Shown here in pieces: positions 46,798 through 56,523 of a stretch of 64,000 nt of DNA. The position numbers and the translations under genes are program-made. Within the stretch, counting starts at the first letter, position 1. The number at the start of each line of letters is the position of its first letter. The notes under the pieces are model-generated. The model made no database searches and was not told the DNA's origin. It worked only from the letters and a program-made list of their open reading frames with translations. The stretch covers positions 310,001 to 374,000 of the forward strand of contig NZ_SWCI01000003.1 in the NCBI RefSeq assembly GCF_005116715.1. The letters are read 5' to 3'. The stretch comes from Ferrimonas sediminicola. Lineage in GTDB: Bacteria > Pseudomonadota > Gammaproteobacteria > Enterobacterales > Shewanellaceae.

Positions 46798-47033
46798 ATT
46801 CTCGACACCGCGAAATGGGGTGCTGGTTGCAAAAATGTAGCTAACATATGGTTTTTGCGTTACTTTGGAACGGAGTCGCAATGGGCATAGAGAGCGGCAT
46901 TTCCACCAGAAACGCGCCTATTGTGACGAATTTCACTACGGAAAACAAAACTAATACTGGCGGCTCTTTCCGCAACGGAGCCCTTAATCCCTTGGGGGCA
47001 GCCGCAGTGAACAACAAGGATTGGGGAGAGAAA

Positions 47034-49442
47034 ATGAGACGACTGCTGTTAAGTACTGCCGTCCTGTCGGCCCTGGCACTGTCCGGCTGTAATGGCGACA
47101 GCTATGAAGAGGACAACAACAAGGCCGATCCTGTCAAACGTTATGCCCGGGTCAGCTTCGACCCCGCCAATGGTGTGGTCCCCCTGCCCAACGATCTTCT
47201 TCTGTTGGGTACCCCGGACGGTACCCTGCAGATTCCGGCGGAGGTGGCCGGTGCACCCTATACCGATCCCGAGGCGGCCCTGGGTGCCCTGGACGGCTGG
47301 GGCACCACCCAGCCGATCCAGCTGGATATTGACCTGCTTGATGGCGTGACCATCGATGCCGCCAGTGCGTCTGAGCCCGGGGCGGTTCGGCTGTTTGCCG
47401 TGACCCTGGGAGGTCAGCTCTCCCCAGATGCCGAGTGCGCCGCCGCCCCCTCCCTGTCCATCTGCAAGATGGGCGAAGAGCTGATCTGGGGGGTGGACTT
47501 CATCACCACCGTCAAGGGCGATACCGTCATCGCCCAGCCGCTGAAGCCGTTGGCGGCGACCCAGGGTTATCTGTACGCCACCACCAGCCAGCTGCTGGAC
47601 TCGGAGGGCCGCTCCCTGGAAGCTTCAGAGACCTACAAGCAGCTGAAGCTGGACATCAATACCAAGCCTCTGCCTGAGGGGACCAGCCGTGATCTGCAGG
47701 CGCTGACCAACAACTACCTGGGGGCCCTGGCCAGCGGCCACGGCATCGACCCGGACATCATCACCTACACCGGGGTGTTTACCACCCAGTCGGTGTTTGA
47801 CGTGCTGGAGACCACCAAACAGCTGCTGGCCTCCCCGGCCCCGGAGCACGCACCCTTCGAACCCAACTGGTCTCAGTTGCCCAGCCCCTCCGGGCGGACG
47901 GCCGCCCAGATCCTGGGGCTTCAGCCCGAGATGGGCTTGCCCTACCTGCTGGCAGACGCCACCGATGTTTGGAGTGCCGAGCTGACCCTGCCCTACTATC
48001 TGACCACGCCTACGCCCACCAATCCGACCATCTCCAGCACCTGGAACGCCCTGGGCGACAGCCCGGTGGCGGTGCTGCAGGCGCTGCAGGCGGGCACCCT
48101 GACCCTGGAGAAGTTCTCCGAGCAGATGGTGGCCTGCGGTCGTGACCCGGTGGCGGCGGTGTCCGATCCCGCCGAGATTGTCGGCTGCACCATCAATCTG
48201 GATGACGGCACCCCGTCGGATCCGGCCCGTCACCTGACCCGGTTTAACCCGGTGCCGGCGCCCAAGGGAACTCAGAGGGTGCCGGTGCAGATCACCCTGC
48301 CCAACCCGGGCAAGCTGGCGCTGCTGGGCATCGATCTCTCCATGCCCGCCAGCGGCTGGCCCCTGAGCATGGCCCTTCATGGCCTCGCTGGCACCAAGGA
48401 GACCACCCTGGCCAATGTAGGCAGCATGACTGCCAATGGCCTGGCCACCATCGCCATCGACCTGCCGCTGCACGGCGCCCGCGGGTTCGATTTTAACGGG
48501 GACGGCGTTTATGAGATCAGCGCCACCGATCCCAGCCTGGGGCCAGCCTTCGCCAACGGCAGCGGCCTGGTGTTTGTCAACATCGGCAGCGGCCTGACCA
48601 CCCGGGACAACTACCGCCAGGCGGTGATCGACAACCTGGCGCTTCGGGCGGCGGTGACCGGCCTGGTGGCCGGTCAGCTGGAGGCGGGTCAGCCCCCACT
48701 GTTTGACCTCAAGAAGGTCACCCTGCAGGGGCTGAGTCAGGGGGCCATCACCGGCAGCAAGGTGACCGTCTATGCCAACACCCCCATCGATGGTGTTCCC
48801 GCCGGGATGAACCCCTTTACCCTGCAGGCCAGCTCCCTGGCGGCGCCCGCCGGCGGACTGGCGGGCACCTTCGCCGGCAGTCCCGCCTTCAAGCCGGCGC
48901 TGATCGACAATCTGGTGGGAGTGATTGCCGAAGAAGCCGGGATTGCCAAGCCCGAGCCCGGTACGCCCGAGTATCAGGCTCTGGCCGCGCAGGCGGAGGC
49001 GGAGCTGGTGCCGCCGCTGATGTTCTCCATCCAGACCCAGATCGAGCCGGTGGACCCCATCAACCACGGGGCCGCCCTGGCCGCCACCGGCAGCAAGATC
49101 CACCTGATCGAGGTGGTGGGGGATGGTGCCGGCAACCTGCCGGACCAGACTTTGCCACCGGTGATCGAGGGAGCGCCGCTCTCCGGCGGTGAGCCGCTGA
49201 TCGCCGCCATGGGCCTGGGCTGTATCGACAGCTCGGTTCAGGGGGAGGCCGTCTCCGGTGTGGTGCGCTTCCTCAAGGGACACCACAGCTCGCTGCTGTC
49301 GCCCAAAGAGATCCCCGGGGTGACCGACGGCAGCGCCGCCGTCGCCACCGCCGAGATGCAGTCGCAGGTGGCCGCCTTTGCCGCCTCCAATGGCACGGCC
49401 CTGCCGGTAAGCAACAGCGCCCTGGTTAAGCCCTGCTCCTGA
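47034..49442 (+). CDS. VolA/Pla-1-like surface lipoprotein phospholipase
   Basis: 802-aa lipoprotein. The signal is MRRLLLSTAVLSALALSGC with the lipobox Cys at 19, followed by an acidic stretch NGDSYEEDNN, which may promote surface exposure. The N-terminal bacterial virulence-factor lipase domain reads RYARVSFDPANGVVPLPNDLLL. An alpha/beta-hydrolase part follows, with the nucleophile elbow GLSQGA at about residues 566-571. VolA of Vibrio releases fatty acids from lysophosphatidylcholine. GGGGAGAG lies 3-4 nt before the ATG at 47034; the frame extends to 46848 but without a ribosome site or family sequence. Confidence 0.87.
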   Translation: MRRLLLSTAVLSALALSGCNGDSYEEDNNKADPVKRYARVSFDPANGVVPLPNDLLLLGTPDGTLQIPAEVAGAPYTDPEAALGALDGWGTTQPIQLDIDLLDGVTIDAASASEPGAVRLFAVTLGGQLSPDAECAAAPSLSICKMGEELIWGVDFITTVKGDTVIAQPLKPLAATQGYLYATTSQLLDSEGRSLEASETYKQLKLDINTKPLPEGTSRDLQALTNNYLGALASGHGIDPDIITYTGVFTTQSVFDVLETTKQLLASPAPEHAPFEPNWSQLPSPSGRTAAQILGLQPEMGLPYLLADATDVWSAELTLPYYLTTPTPTNPTISSTWNALGDSPVAVLQALQAGTLTLEKFSEQMVACGRDPVAAVSDPAEIVGCTINLDDGTPSDPARHLTRFNPVPAPKGTQRVPVQITLPNPGKLALLGIDLSMPASGWPLSMALHGLAGTKETTLANVGSMTANGLATIAIDLPLHGARGFDFNGDGVYEISATDPSLGPAFANGSGLVFVNIGSGLTTRDNYRQAVIDNLALRAAVTGLVAGQLEAGQPPLFDLKKVTLQGLSQGAITGSKVTVYANTPIDGVPAGMNPFTLQASSLAAPAGGLAGTFAGSPAFKPALIDNLVGVIAEEAGIAKPEPGTPEYQALAAQAEAELVPPLMFSIQTQIEPVDPINHGAALAATGSKIHLIEVVGDGAGNLPDQTLPPVIEGAPLSGGEPLIAAMGLGCIDSSVQGEAVSGVVRFLKGHHSSLLSPKEIPGVTDGSAAVATAEMQSQVAAFAASNGTALPVSNSALVKPCS

Positions 49443-49460
49443 CGGGGACACCGTTACCAC

Positions 49461-49493
49461 AAGGCCCTGCCTCCCGGCTGGGCCTTTTTTTGT
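49461..49493 (+). terminator. Intrinsic terminator after the lipase gene
   Basis: AAGGCCC and GGGCCTT form the outer stem with inner GCC/GGC pairs, followed by TTTTTTT. Confidence 0.88.
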
Positions 49494-49536
49494 GTTTCGG
49501 TATAGAATGGGGTCAAACCTCTCTAGGAGTTTGATT

Positions 49537-50571
49537 TTGGAGTTTTTGTACGAATACGGCCTGTTCCTGGCCAAGGCGGTGACCCTGGTGGGCGCCATCG
49601 CCGCGCTGATCATCGTCGCCGCGGTGATGGGGCGTCAGCAGCGCCCCCAGAAGGGAGAGCTGCAGCTGACCAACCTCAGTCATCAGCTGGAGGATTACGA
49701 GCACCACCTGGAGGAGCTGCTGCTGAGCAAGGAGCAGTTGAAAGCCAAGGAGAAGGCCCACAAGAAGGAGGAGAAGGCCAAGGCGAAAGAGGCCAAGGAC
49801 AAGGCCGATGAGCCCCGTGACGGCCGGGTGTTTGTCCTGGACTTCAAGGGGGGGATCGAGGCCAACGAGGTGGCCAGCCTGCGGGAGGAGATCACCGCCC
49901 TGCTGACGGTGGCGGAAAAGCAGGACGAGGTACTGGTGCGCCTGGAGAGCGGCGGAGGCGTGGTCCATGGCTATGGCCTGGCCGCCAGTCAGCTGGCCCG
50001 CGTCAGGGATGCCGGCATCCCCCTGACCATCGCCGTGGACAAGGTGGCCGCCAGCGGCGGCTACATGATGGCCTGCGTGGCGGACCGTATCGTGGCGGCG
50101 CCCTTCTCCATCATCGGCTCCATCGGTGTCATCGCCCAGTTGCCCAACTTCAACCGCCTGCTCAAGCGCAGTCACATCGACTATGAACAGCACACCGCTG
50201 GCCAGTTCAAGCGCACCCTGACCCTGTTCGGTGAGAACACCGACGAGGCCAGGGAGAAGTTCAAGGAGGAGCTGGAGGAGACCCACGGCCTGTTCAAGGG
50301 ATTTATCACCCAGTACCGGCCCGAGCTGGACCTGGACAAGGTGGCCACCGGTGAGCACTGGTTTGCCTCCCAGGCGATGGATCTGGGACTGGTGGATGAG
50401 CTGGCCACCTCGGATCACTGGCTGATGCAGAAGGCCAAGGAGAAAGAGGTGTTGAAACTGGCCTATGTGATCAAGAAGAATCTGGCCAACCGTCTGGGTA
50501 GGGGGGTGTCCGAGGCCCTGGAAAGCGGGCTGACCAAGCTCAGCGAACTGAACCAGAAGAGCCGCTATTGA
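49537..50571 (+). CDS. sohB: SohB signal-peptide-peptidase-like protease
   Basis: 344-aa inner-membrane serine protease of the S49 family. TM segment at about 8-32. A charged Lys/Glu-rich linker lies at about 60-95 (KEKAHKKEEKAKAKEAKDKADE). The protease domain starts VFVLDFKGGIEANEV, with a catalytic Ser in VAASGGYMMACVADRIVAAPFSIIGSIGVI and Lys further on, as in SppA/SohB. TTG at 49537 is preferred since AGGAG is 7 nt upstream and the protein then begins with the family's MEFLYEYGLFLAK-like sequence. Confidence 0.93.
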   Translation: MEFLYEYGLFLAKAVTLVGAIAALIIVAAVMGRQQRPQKGELQLTNLSHQLEDYEHHLEELLLSKEQLKAKEKAHKKEEKAKAKEAKDKADEPRDGRVFVLDFKGGIEANEVASLREEITALLTVAEKQDEVLVRLESGGGVVHGYGLAASQLARVRDAGIPLTIAVDKVAASGGYMMACVADRIVAAPFSIIGSIGVIAQLPNFNRLLKRSHIDYEQHTAGQFKRTLTLFGENTDEAREKFKEELEETHGLFKGFITQYRPELDLDKVATGEHWFASQAMDLGLVDELATSDHWLMQKAKEKEVLKLAYVIKKNLANRLGRGVSEALESGLTKLSELNQKSRY

Positions 50572-50594
50572 CCGTCAGGCATAAGCAGGCACAA

Positions 50595-50625
50595 GAAAGA
50601 GGCGCCCCCGGGCGCCTCTTTTTTA
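50595..50625. terminator. Intrinsic terminator between sohB and the helicase gene
   Basis: AAAGAGGCGCC and GGCGCCTCTTT pair around CCG, followed by TTTTTT. It serves sohB. On the minus strand the tract TTTCTTG is short, so use by the convergent helicase gene is less sure. Confidence 0.85.
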
Positions 50626-50631
50626 TAATGG

Positions 50632-53600
50632 TTACTCCGACTCCTTCGCCGGAGCATCAAACAGGCTGAGCAGCTGATCGCCGGTGAGGCCGGTGGCCAG
50701 GCTCTGGTTCTCCCTATCATAGATGGCATCCGCCAGCGCCTGTTTCTGCTGCTGCAGCTCCATCACCCGCTCCTCGATGGTCTGTTCGCAGATCAGCTTG
50801 TAGACAAACACCGGCTTGTCCTGGCCGATGCGGTAGGCCCGATCGGTGGCCTGGTTCTCCGCGGCCGGGTTCCACCAGGGGTCGTAGTGGATCACCGTGT
50901 CCGCTTGGGTCAGGTTGAGCCCCACGCCCCCCGCCTTCAGTGAGATCAGGAACACCGGCACCTCACCCTGCTGGAAGCGATTGATCGCCTCCTCCCGCTT
51001 GCGGGTCTGGCCGGTAAGCTTGCTGTAAGGGATCTCGGCATCCACCAGCCTCTGCTCAATCAGGGCGAGCATCTGGGTGAACTGGGAGAAGATCAGGATG
51101 CGCCGGCCATCCTCCAGCATTGAGGGCAGCATCTCCATCAGGAAGTCCAGTTTGGCGGACTCCTGGACTCCCTGGGCCTGCTCCAGGTTCACCAGCTGGG
51201 GATCACAGCAGATCTGCCGCAACTTGAGCAGGGCATCGAGAAACTCGATCTGGCTCTTCGCCATCCCCTTGCTCTTGAGCAGCTCTCGCACCCGGGACTC
51301 CATCGCCGCCCGCACCCCCTCATACAGCATGCGCTGGGGCGCAGGCAGGGGGATGGTCTGCACCATCTCGGTTTTGGCCGGCAGCTCCTGGGCCACCTGG
51401 CTCTTGGTGCGCCGCAGCAGGAAGGGGGCCAGCCGGGACAGTAGCTCGCTCTTGAGCTCGGCGTTGCCCTCCCTCTCTATGGGTTTTCGGTACTGCTGGC
51501 TAAACTGGCTTTCGCGCCCCAGGAAGCCTGGCATCACGAAGTCAAACAGGGACCACAGCTCCCCCAGGTGGTTTTCCATGGGGGTGCCGGTGAGACAGAG
51601 CCGCTGGCCGGCACTCAGCTGTTTCACCGCCTTGGTGATCTTGGCGCCGGTGCTCTTGATTGCCTGGGCCTCATCCAGAATGGCCAGGGAGAAGTTCAGT
51701 TGCCTGAACAGCTCGATGTCCCTGCCCACCAGCCCATAGGTGGTGATCACCAAATCATAGTCATTCAGGGTGTCGAACAGCCCATGGCGGTCCTGGCCAT
51801 GGAGGATCTGCACCTTGAGATCCGGACAGAAGCGGGCTGCCTCACTGCGCCAGTTGCTGATCAGACTGGTGGGACACACCAGCAGTGCCGGAGCGGTCAG
51901 TTGACCCCGCTGTTTCAGGGTCAGCAGGTGGGCCAGGGTTTGCAGGGTCTTGCCCAGCCCCATGTCATCGGCCAGGATGCCGCCGAAGCCGAACTGGTGC
52001 AGAAACGCCAGCCAGTTGAGGCCCTGTTGTTGGTAGGGGCGCAGCTGCGCCTGCAGGCCGGCCGGCGGCTCGATCTCCTCGATGCCGGCAAAGTGGTTCA
52101 GTTTGTGGGCCAGGGCTCGGATCCGTTCGCCGCCGACCCAGCGGGCGCGGCCCGGCAGGTGCTCCAGCACGGCGGCCTGGTGGGTGGGGAGGCGCACCTT
52201 GTCGCCGTCGGCGCTGGAGAGCTCCTCCAGTACCGCCAGCACCGGGCGAATGGCCCGGTTGGCGATCCTCAACGGCATGGCGCCCTCGCGGTGCAGCAGG
52301 ATGGGATCCTCGTTGCCCCGCCACTGGGAGTTCTGCTCCAGCCAGGTTAGCAGCAGCGGCAGCAGCTCCACCTGGGTCTGGTCGATCTCCACCGACATCC
52401 CCAGACTGAACCAGTTGTCTCCCTCCTCGACGTTGAGGTCGAAGGCGGGCACTTCGTGGGGCAGCAGTGGCAGGCTGGGATCGATCTCCAGCCGCCAGCC
52501 CTGGCTGTCGATGGCCCCCTGATGCTGACTCAGCAACTTCTGCCAGAACGCCAGGTCGGTGGAGGCGGTGGCCAGCTTCAGGTAGGCAGCCTGTGACTGG
52601 GTCGGTGCGTCCAGTCCCGGATGGTCGAACTCTGACAGCTGCATCTGCCGGTACAATTCAAGGGCCCGGGCTTCCCGGTCGATCTCCCGGGTGACCTGCC
52701 AGTGACCGCGGTCGTCGGAGAAGCGGCTCTGCTGCGGTCTCTCCACCACCCCGGGGCTGAGTACCAGCTCCCCGTACTCAAACCAGAAGAAGCTGACGAT
52801 CCCCTCGTCGCTGGGCAGCAGCTTCAGCACCGGAGTGAAAGGGGCGTCGATGGTGTGGTAGTCGGTCTGGATCGGATGGGGCAGGGTGTCCTGGTCAAAC
52901 TGCTGGGCGATCTGATCGCCAAAGTGCACCGCCTGCTCCCGGGGCAGCGCCGGCAGGCGCTTCAACTGGTGCAGCACCTCGGTGGAAAGTTCGGTCTCCA
53001 GCGGGCCGGCGGTGAACTCCTTTAGGTTAATGTACCAGGGGGAGGAGAATGGGACCAGTACCCAGGGTTCACCGCCATCCAGGCTGGAGTGCAGCTGGTA
53101 CTGGCTGTCCTGTTCCCAGTGGAAACGCAGCCGGCGGGTGGGACCCGGGGAGAGGATCTGGTTAGGCTGGTCCCAGAAGGCCAGGCCGTGTTGCAGCAGC
53201 TTCTCGAAAGCGAAACGGTCCAGCTCGCTTTCCAGGTGGGCGTAGCGGTACCAGAGGTTGCCTCGGGTTGCCAGCAGCAGGCGGCTGTAGGTGACCACCT
53301 CGTCACTGGCCCAGCCATCCCCCTGGTGGGTGGCCACATTGAACAGCTGTTTAACGGTGAATTTGCTGAATCCGCCTCGCTTCAGTCGTCGACAGTTGCC
53401 CACTTCGACGGTTAGCGATTCGCCGGCGGTGGCGTCCCGGGCGATGTTGGGGGCGATCCGGAACAGGCCTTCGAGGGGGGAGTCTGGTTGCGGCTCCGGG
53501 GGTTTGGGCGGGTGAATCTGGTTAAACTTCTCCAGCCATGCCTGATACCTGTCCTGATGGCCGTGATGCTGGTCCAGCAGGGTTAGCAGCAATGCCACGG

Positions 53601-53853
53601 CATGTTTGCACTGCTGTCCTACCGGGCAGTTGCAGAAACTCTCCAGGGAGCAGCGGCTGCCCCTCCTTCGAACCTCGATGCTGGTGTCATACTGGTTGTC
53701 CCTTCGCCCCAGGGTGGTGCCGTGCACGGTGCCGCCCCCCGGGCCCAGTTCGGCCTGGAGCACCATCTCCTCTTCGAAATAGCGCTTACCCCTGGCAAAG
53801 GTGGCCTCGTCGAAGTTGTTCTCTACATCCTCAAGACGAAATAAAAGCATCAA
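50632..53853 (-). CDS. SWIM-domain SNF2-family helicase
   Basis: 1073-aa protein. An N-terminal SWIM zinc finger is at Cys74-x-Cys76-x5-Cys82-x-His84 (CNCPVGQQCKH). A long middle domain follows. The C-terminal half is a SNF2 motor: motif I ADDMGLGKTLQ, motif II ILDEAQAI, motif III LTGTPMEN, motif V SLKAGGVGLNLTQADTV and motif VI YRIGQDKPV. Such RapA/HepA-like proteins remodel nucleoprotein, but the cellular role of the SWIM subgroup is unclear. It is convergent with sohB and divergent from cysD. Confidence 0.9.
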   Translation of the reverse strand: MMLLFRLEDVENNFDEATFARGKRYFEEEMVLQAELGPGGGTVHGTTLGRRDNQYDTSIEVRRRGSRCSLESFCNCPVGQQCKHAVALLLTLLDQHHGHQDRYQAWLEKFNQIHPPKPPEPQPDSPLEGLFRIAPNIARDATAGESLTVEVGNCRRLKRGGFSKFTVKQLFNVATHQGDGWASDEVVTYSRLLLATRGNLWYRYAHLESELDRFAFEKLLQHGLAFWDQPNQILSPGPTRRLRFHWEQDSQYQLHSSLDGGEPWVLVPFSSPWYINLKEFTAGPLETELSTEVLHQLKRLPALPREQAVHFGDQIAQQFDQDTLPHPIQTDYHTIDAPFTPVLKLLPSDEGIVSFFWFEYGELVLSPGVVERPQQSRFSDDRGHWQVTREIDREARALELYRQMQLSEFDHPGLDAPTQSQAAYLKLATASTDLAFWQKLLSQHQGAIDSQGWRLEIDPSLPLLPHEVPAFDLNVEEGDNWFSLGMSVEIDQTQVELLPLLLTWLEQNSQWRGNEDPILLHREGAMPLRIANRAIRPVLAVLEELSSADGDKVRLPTHQAAVLEHLPGRARWVGGERIRALAHKLNHFAGIEEIEPPAGLQAQLRPYQQQGLNWLAFLHQFGFGGILADDMGLGKTLQTLAHLLTLKQRGQLTAPALLVCPTSLISNWRSEAARFCPDLKVQILHGQDRHGLFDTLNDYDLVITTYGLVGRDIELFRQLNFSLAILDEAQAIKSTGAKITKAVKQLSAGQRLCLTGTPMENHLGELWSLFDFVMPGFLGRESQFSQQYRKPIEREGNAELKSELLSRLAPFLLRRTKSQVAQELPAKTEMVQTIPLPAPQRMLYEGVRAAMESRVRELLKSKGMAKSQIEFLDALLKLRQICCDPQLVNLEQAQGVQESAKLDFLMEMLPSMLEDGRRILIFSQFTQMLALIEQRLVDAEIPYSKLTGQTRKREEAINRFQQGEVPVFLISLKAGGVGLNLTQADTVIHYDPWWNPAAENQATDRAYRIGQDKPVFVYKLICEQTIEERVMELQQQKQALADAIYDRENQSLATGLTGDQLLSLFDAPAKESE

Positions 53854-54168
53854 TAATCAAGCCGGGTCACAGAGTGAATCGACCATCTTACCATCGTCGA
53901 CAAAGCGGGTTAATAGCGTCTAGGCGCAGTTTTCTGTGGTTTGATGGCAACTGCTCAGTGATCGGGCGGTTTGCCCTGCTGCCTCCAAGGCGGGACGCAC
54001 GCCCCTTCCCCGCCGGCAGCGCCATCCTGATCACCTTCATATTTCAAAAGGGCATCAATATCCACAAATTAATTCTTTTGGGTTATATGAAAGTGCCAAG
54101 TTGAATTGTTGATTCTGCTCATCTGACGTTCACTTAGACGCTGAATTAGGCTGACTTAGGATCATAGG
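53854..54168. other. Divergent region before cysD, no gene seen
   Basis: It contains an AT-rich stretch at about 54035-54100 (AATTAATTCTTTTGGGTTATATG) fitting a cys-type promoter activated by CysB, but no definite CysB site can be assigned by eye. Open frames here are antisense or chance. Confidence 0.45.
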
Positions 54169-55074
54169 ATGTCCCCAACCCTGACCCATCTGGATCGCCT
54201 CGAGGCCGAGAGCATCCACATCTTCCGCGAGGTGGCGGCGGAGTTTGAGAAGCCGGTGATGCTCTACTCCATTGGCAAGGACTCCTCGGTACTGCTGCAC
54301 CTGGCGCGCAAGGCATTTTATCCGGGGAAGATCCCCTTCCCGCTGTTGCATGTGGACACCGACTGGAAATTCAAGGAGATGATCGCCTTTCGTGACCGCA
54401 TGGCCAAAGAGCATGGTTTCGACCTGCTGGTGCACAAGAACCCGCAAGGTCTGGCCATGGGGATCAACCCCTTCGTCCACGGCAGCGCCCTGCACACCGA
54501 CATCATGAAGACCCAGGGGTTGCGTCAGGCCCTGGACCAGTACGGGTTCGATGCCGCCTTTGGCGGCGCCCGCCGTGACGAGGAGGCCTCCAGGGCCAAG
54601 GAGCGGGTCTACTCCTTCCGCGACAGGAATCACAGGTGGGATCCCAAGAACCAGCGCCCAGAGCTGTGGAACCTGTACAACGCCCGGGTCCATCCGGGGG
54701 AGAGTATCCGGGTGTTTCCCCTCTCCAACTGGACCGAGCTGGACATCTGGCAATACATCTACCGTGAGCAGATCGAGATCGTCCCCCTCTACCTGGCCAA
54801 GCCGCGACCGGTGGTGGAGCGTGATGGCAGCCTGATCATGGTGGATGACGAACGCCTGCCCCTGGAGCCTGGTGAGATCCCGCAGATGCGCAGCGTACGC
54901 TTCAGGACTCTGGGCTGTTACCCCCTCACCGGTGCCATCGAATCCGGGGCGGACACCCTGCCGGCCATCATCGAAGAGATGCTGCTGGCCACCACCTCGG
55001 AGCGCCAGGGGAGGGTGATCGACCGGGACTCCACCGGCTCGATGGAGAAGAAGAAGATGGAAGGTTATTTCTAA
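54169..55074 (+). CDS. cysD: Sulfate adenylyltransferase subunit 2
   Basis: 301-aa PP-loop ATP-sulfurylase catalytic subunit, making APS from sulfate and ATP. The PP-loop is [20 protein letters not shown]. Later motifs include [22 protein letters not shown] and [14 protein letters not shown]. It works as a heterodimer with CysN, the next gene 18 nt downstream. Confidence 0.97.
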   Translation: MSPTLTHLDRLEAESIHIFREVAAEFEKPVMLYSIGKDSSVLLHLARKAFYPGKIPFPLLHVDTDWKFKEMIAFRDRMAKEHGFDLLVHKNPQGLAMGINPFVHGSALHTDIMKTQGLRQALDQYGFDAAFGGARRDEEASRAKERVYSFRDRNHRWDPKNQRPELWNLYNARVHPGESIRVFPLSNWTELDIWQYIYREQIEIVPLYLAKPRPVVERDGSLIMVDDERLPLEPGEIPQMRSVRFRTLGCYPLTGAIESGADTLPAIIEEMLLATTSERQGRVIDRDSTGSMEKKKMEGYF

Positions 55075-55092
55075 GGCCCACAGGAGAGCAGC

Positions 55093-56523
55093 ATGACCAA
55101 CAACCCAACCAAGGTGGCGCTCCGGGTGGAGCAGTACCTGAAACAGCACGAGAGCAAGGCGCTGTTGCGCTTCATTACCTGCGGCAGTGTCGATGACGGC
55201 AAGAGTACCCTCATCGGCCGGCTGCTGCATGACACCAAGGCGCTGTACGATGACCAGCTGGAGGCGGTGAGCGCCCAGAGCCGCACCCAGGGCACCACCG
55301 GTGAGCGCCCGGATCTGGCTCTGCTGGTGGATGGCCTGCAGGCGGAGCGGGAGCAGGGGATCACCATCGATGTGGCCTACCGCTACTTCTCCACCGACAA
55401 GCGCAAGTTCATCATCGCCGACACCCCGGGCCATGAGCAGTACACCCGCAACATGGCCACCGGCGCCTCGACGGCGGACCTGGCCATCATCCTGGTGGAT
55501 GCCCGCTACGGGGTGATGGAGCAGACCCGGCGTCACAGCTTCCTGGTCTCCCTGCTGGGGATTCGCCAGGTGGTGGTGGCCATCAACAAGATGGACCTGA
55601 AGGGGTACGACCGGCAGGTGTTTGAGGCCATTGCTGGCCAGTACGCCGAGATGGCTTCCGAGCTGGGATTTGATGAGGTGCACTACCTGCCGATCTCCGC
55701 CCTGGAGGGGGACAACGTGGCCGAGTTGTCGCCACGCATGCCCTGGTACCAGGGGCCCTCGCTGCTGGCCCTGCTGGAGCAGGCCCCGGGGGCCGATCGC
55801 GCGGCGGATCAGGCGCTGCGCCTGCCGGTGCAGCTGGTGATGCGTCCCAACCTCGACTTCCGTGGCTTTGCCGGCACCCTGGCATCGGGCGCCCTGGCCG
55901 TGGGACAGGGGGTCAAGGTGCTGCCCTCGGGCAACGTCGCCAGGGTGACGGGGATTCTCCAGTTTGGCCGCCAGCTGCAGAGTGCGGTGGCGGGGCAGGC
56001 GGTGACAGTGACTCTGGACCGAGAGATTGACATCAGCCGCGGAGACTGGCTGGTGAGCGATCAGGATTCGGTCCCCCTCAGCCGGGCGCTTCGGGCCAAG
56101 CTGGTGTGGATGGCGGATGACCCCCTGCAGCCCGATCGGGAGTATCGCATCAAACTGGCATCCACCTCCGCCCGCGCCAGGGTTGGGGCGGTGGAGCACC
56201 GGGTCGACATCCGCAGTTGGGAAGCGATTGAGGCCGATACCCTGGAACTGAACGACATCGGCCAGGTGGTGATTCAGAGTGACAGGCCCCTGCCGGTGGA
56301 CCGTTATGGTGAGCTGCGTGACACCGGCGCCTTTATCCTTATCGACCCGGTGACCAATGGCACGGTGGCGGCGGGCATGGTTCAGGAAGCGGCCGAGGAT
56401 AACGCCCAGGCCACCGGCCAGTACTCCCAGTTTGAGCTTGAGCTCAACGCTCTGATTAGAAAGCACTTTCCACATTGGGATGCCCGGGATATCAGCAAAT
56501 TTACCGGAGACGGGTCCAACTGA
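55093..56523 (+). CDS. cysN: Sulfate adenylyltransferase subunit 1 (GTPase)
   Basis: 476-aa EF-Tu-like GTPase that drives the CysD reaction. G1 is CGSVDDGKSTLIGRLL, G3 is ADTPGHEQYTRNM, and G4 NKMD is in VAINKMDLKGYD. The C-terminal beta-barrel domains lie at about 245-430. It carries no fused APS kinase, which is encoded separately by cysC. Its stop overlaps the next start (TGATG). Confidence 0.97.
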   Translation: MTNNPTKVALRVEQYLKQHESKALLRFITCGSVDDGKSTLIGRLLHDTKALYDDQLEAVSAQSRTQGTTGERPDLALLVDGLQAEREQGITIDVAYRYFSTDKRKFIIADTPGHEQYTRNMATGASTADLAIILVDARYGVMEQTRRHSFLVSLLGIRQVVVAINKMDLKGYDRQVFEAIAGQYAEMASELGFDEVHYLPISALEGDNVAELSPRMPWYQGPSLLALLEQAPGADRAADQALRLPVQLVMRPNLDFRGFAGTLASGALAVGQGVKVLPSGNVARVTGILQFGRQLQSAVAGQAVTVTLDREIDISRGDWLVSDQDSVPLSRALRAKLVWMADDPLQPDREYRIKLASTSARARVGAVEHRVDIRSWEAIEADTLELNDIGQVVIQSDRPLPVDRYGELRDTGAFILIDPVTNGTVAAGMVQEAAEDNAQATGQYSQFELELNALIRKHFPHWDARDISKFTGDGSN

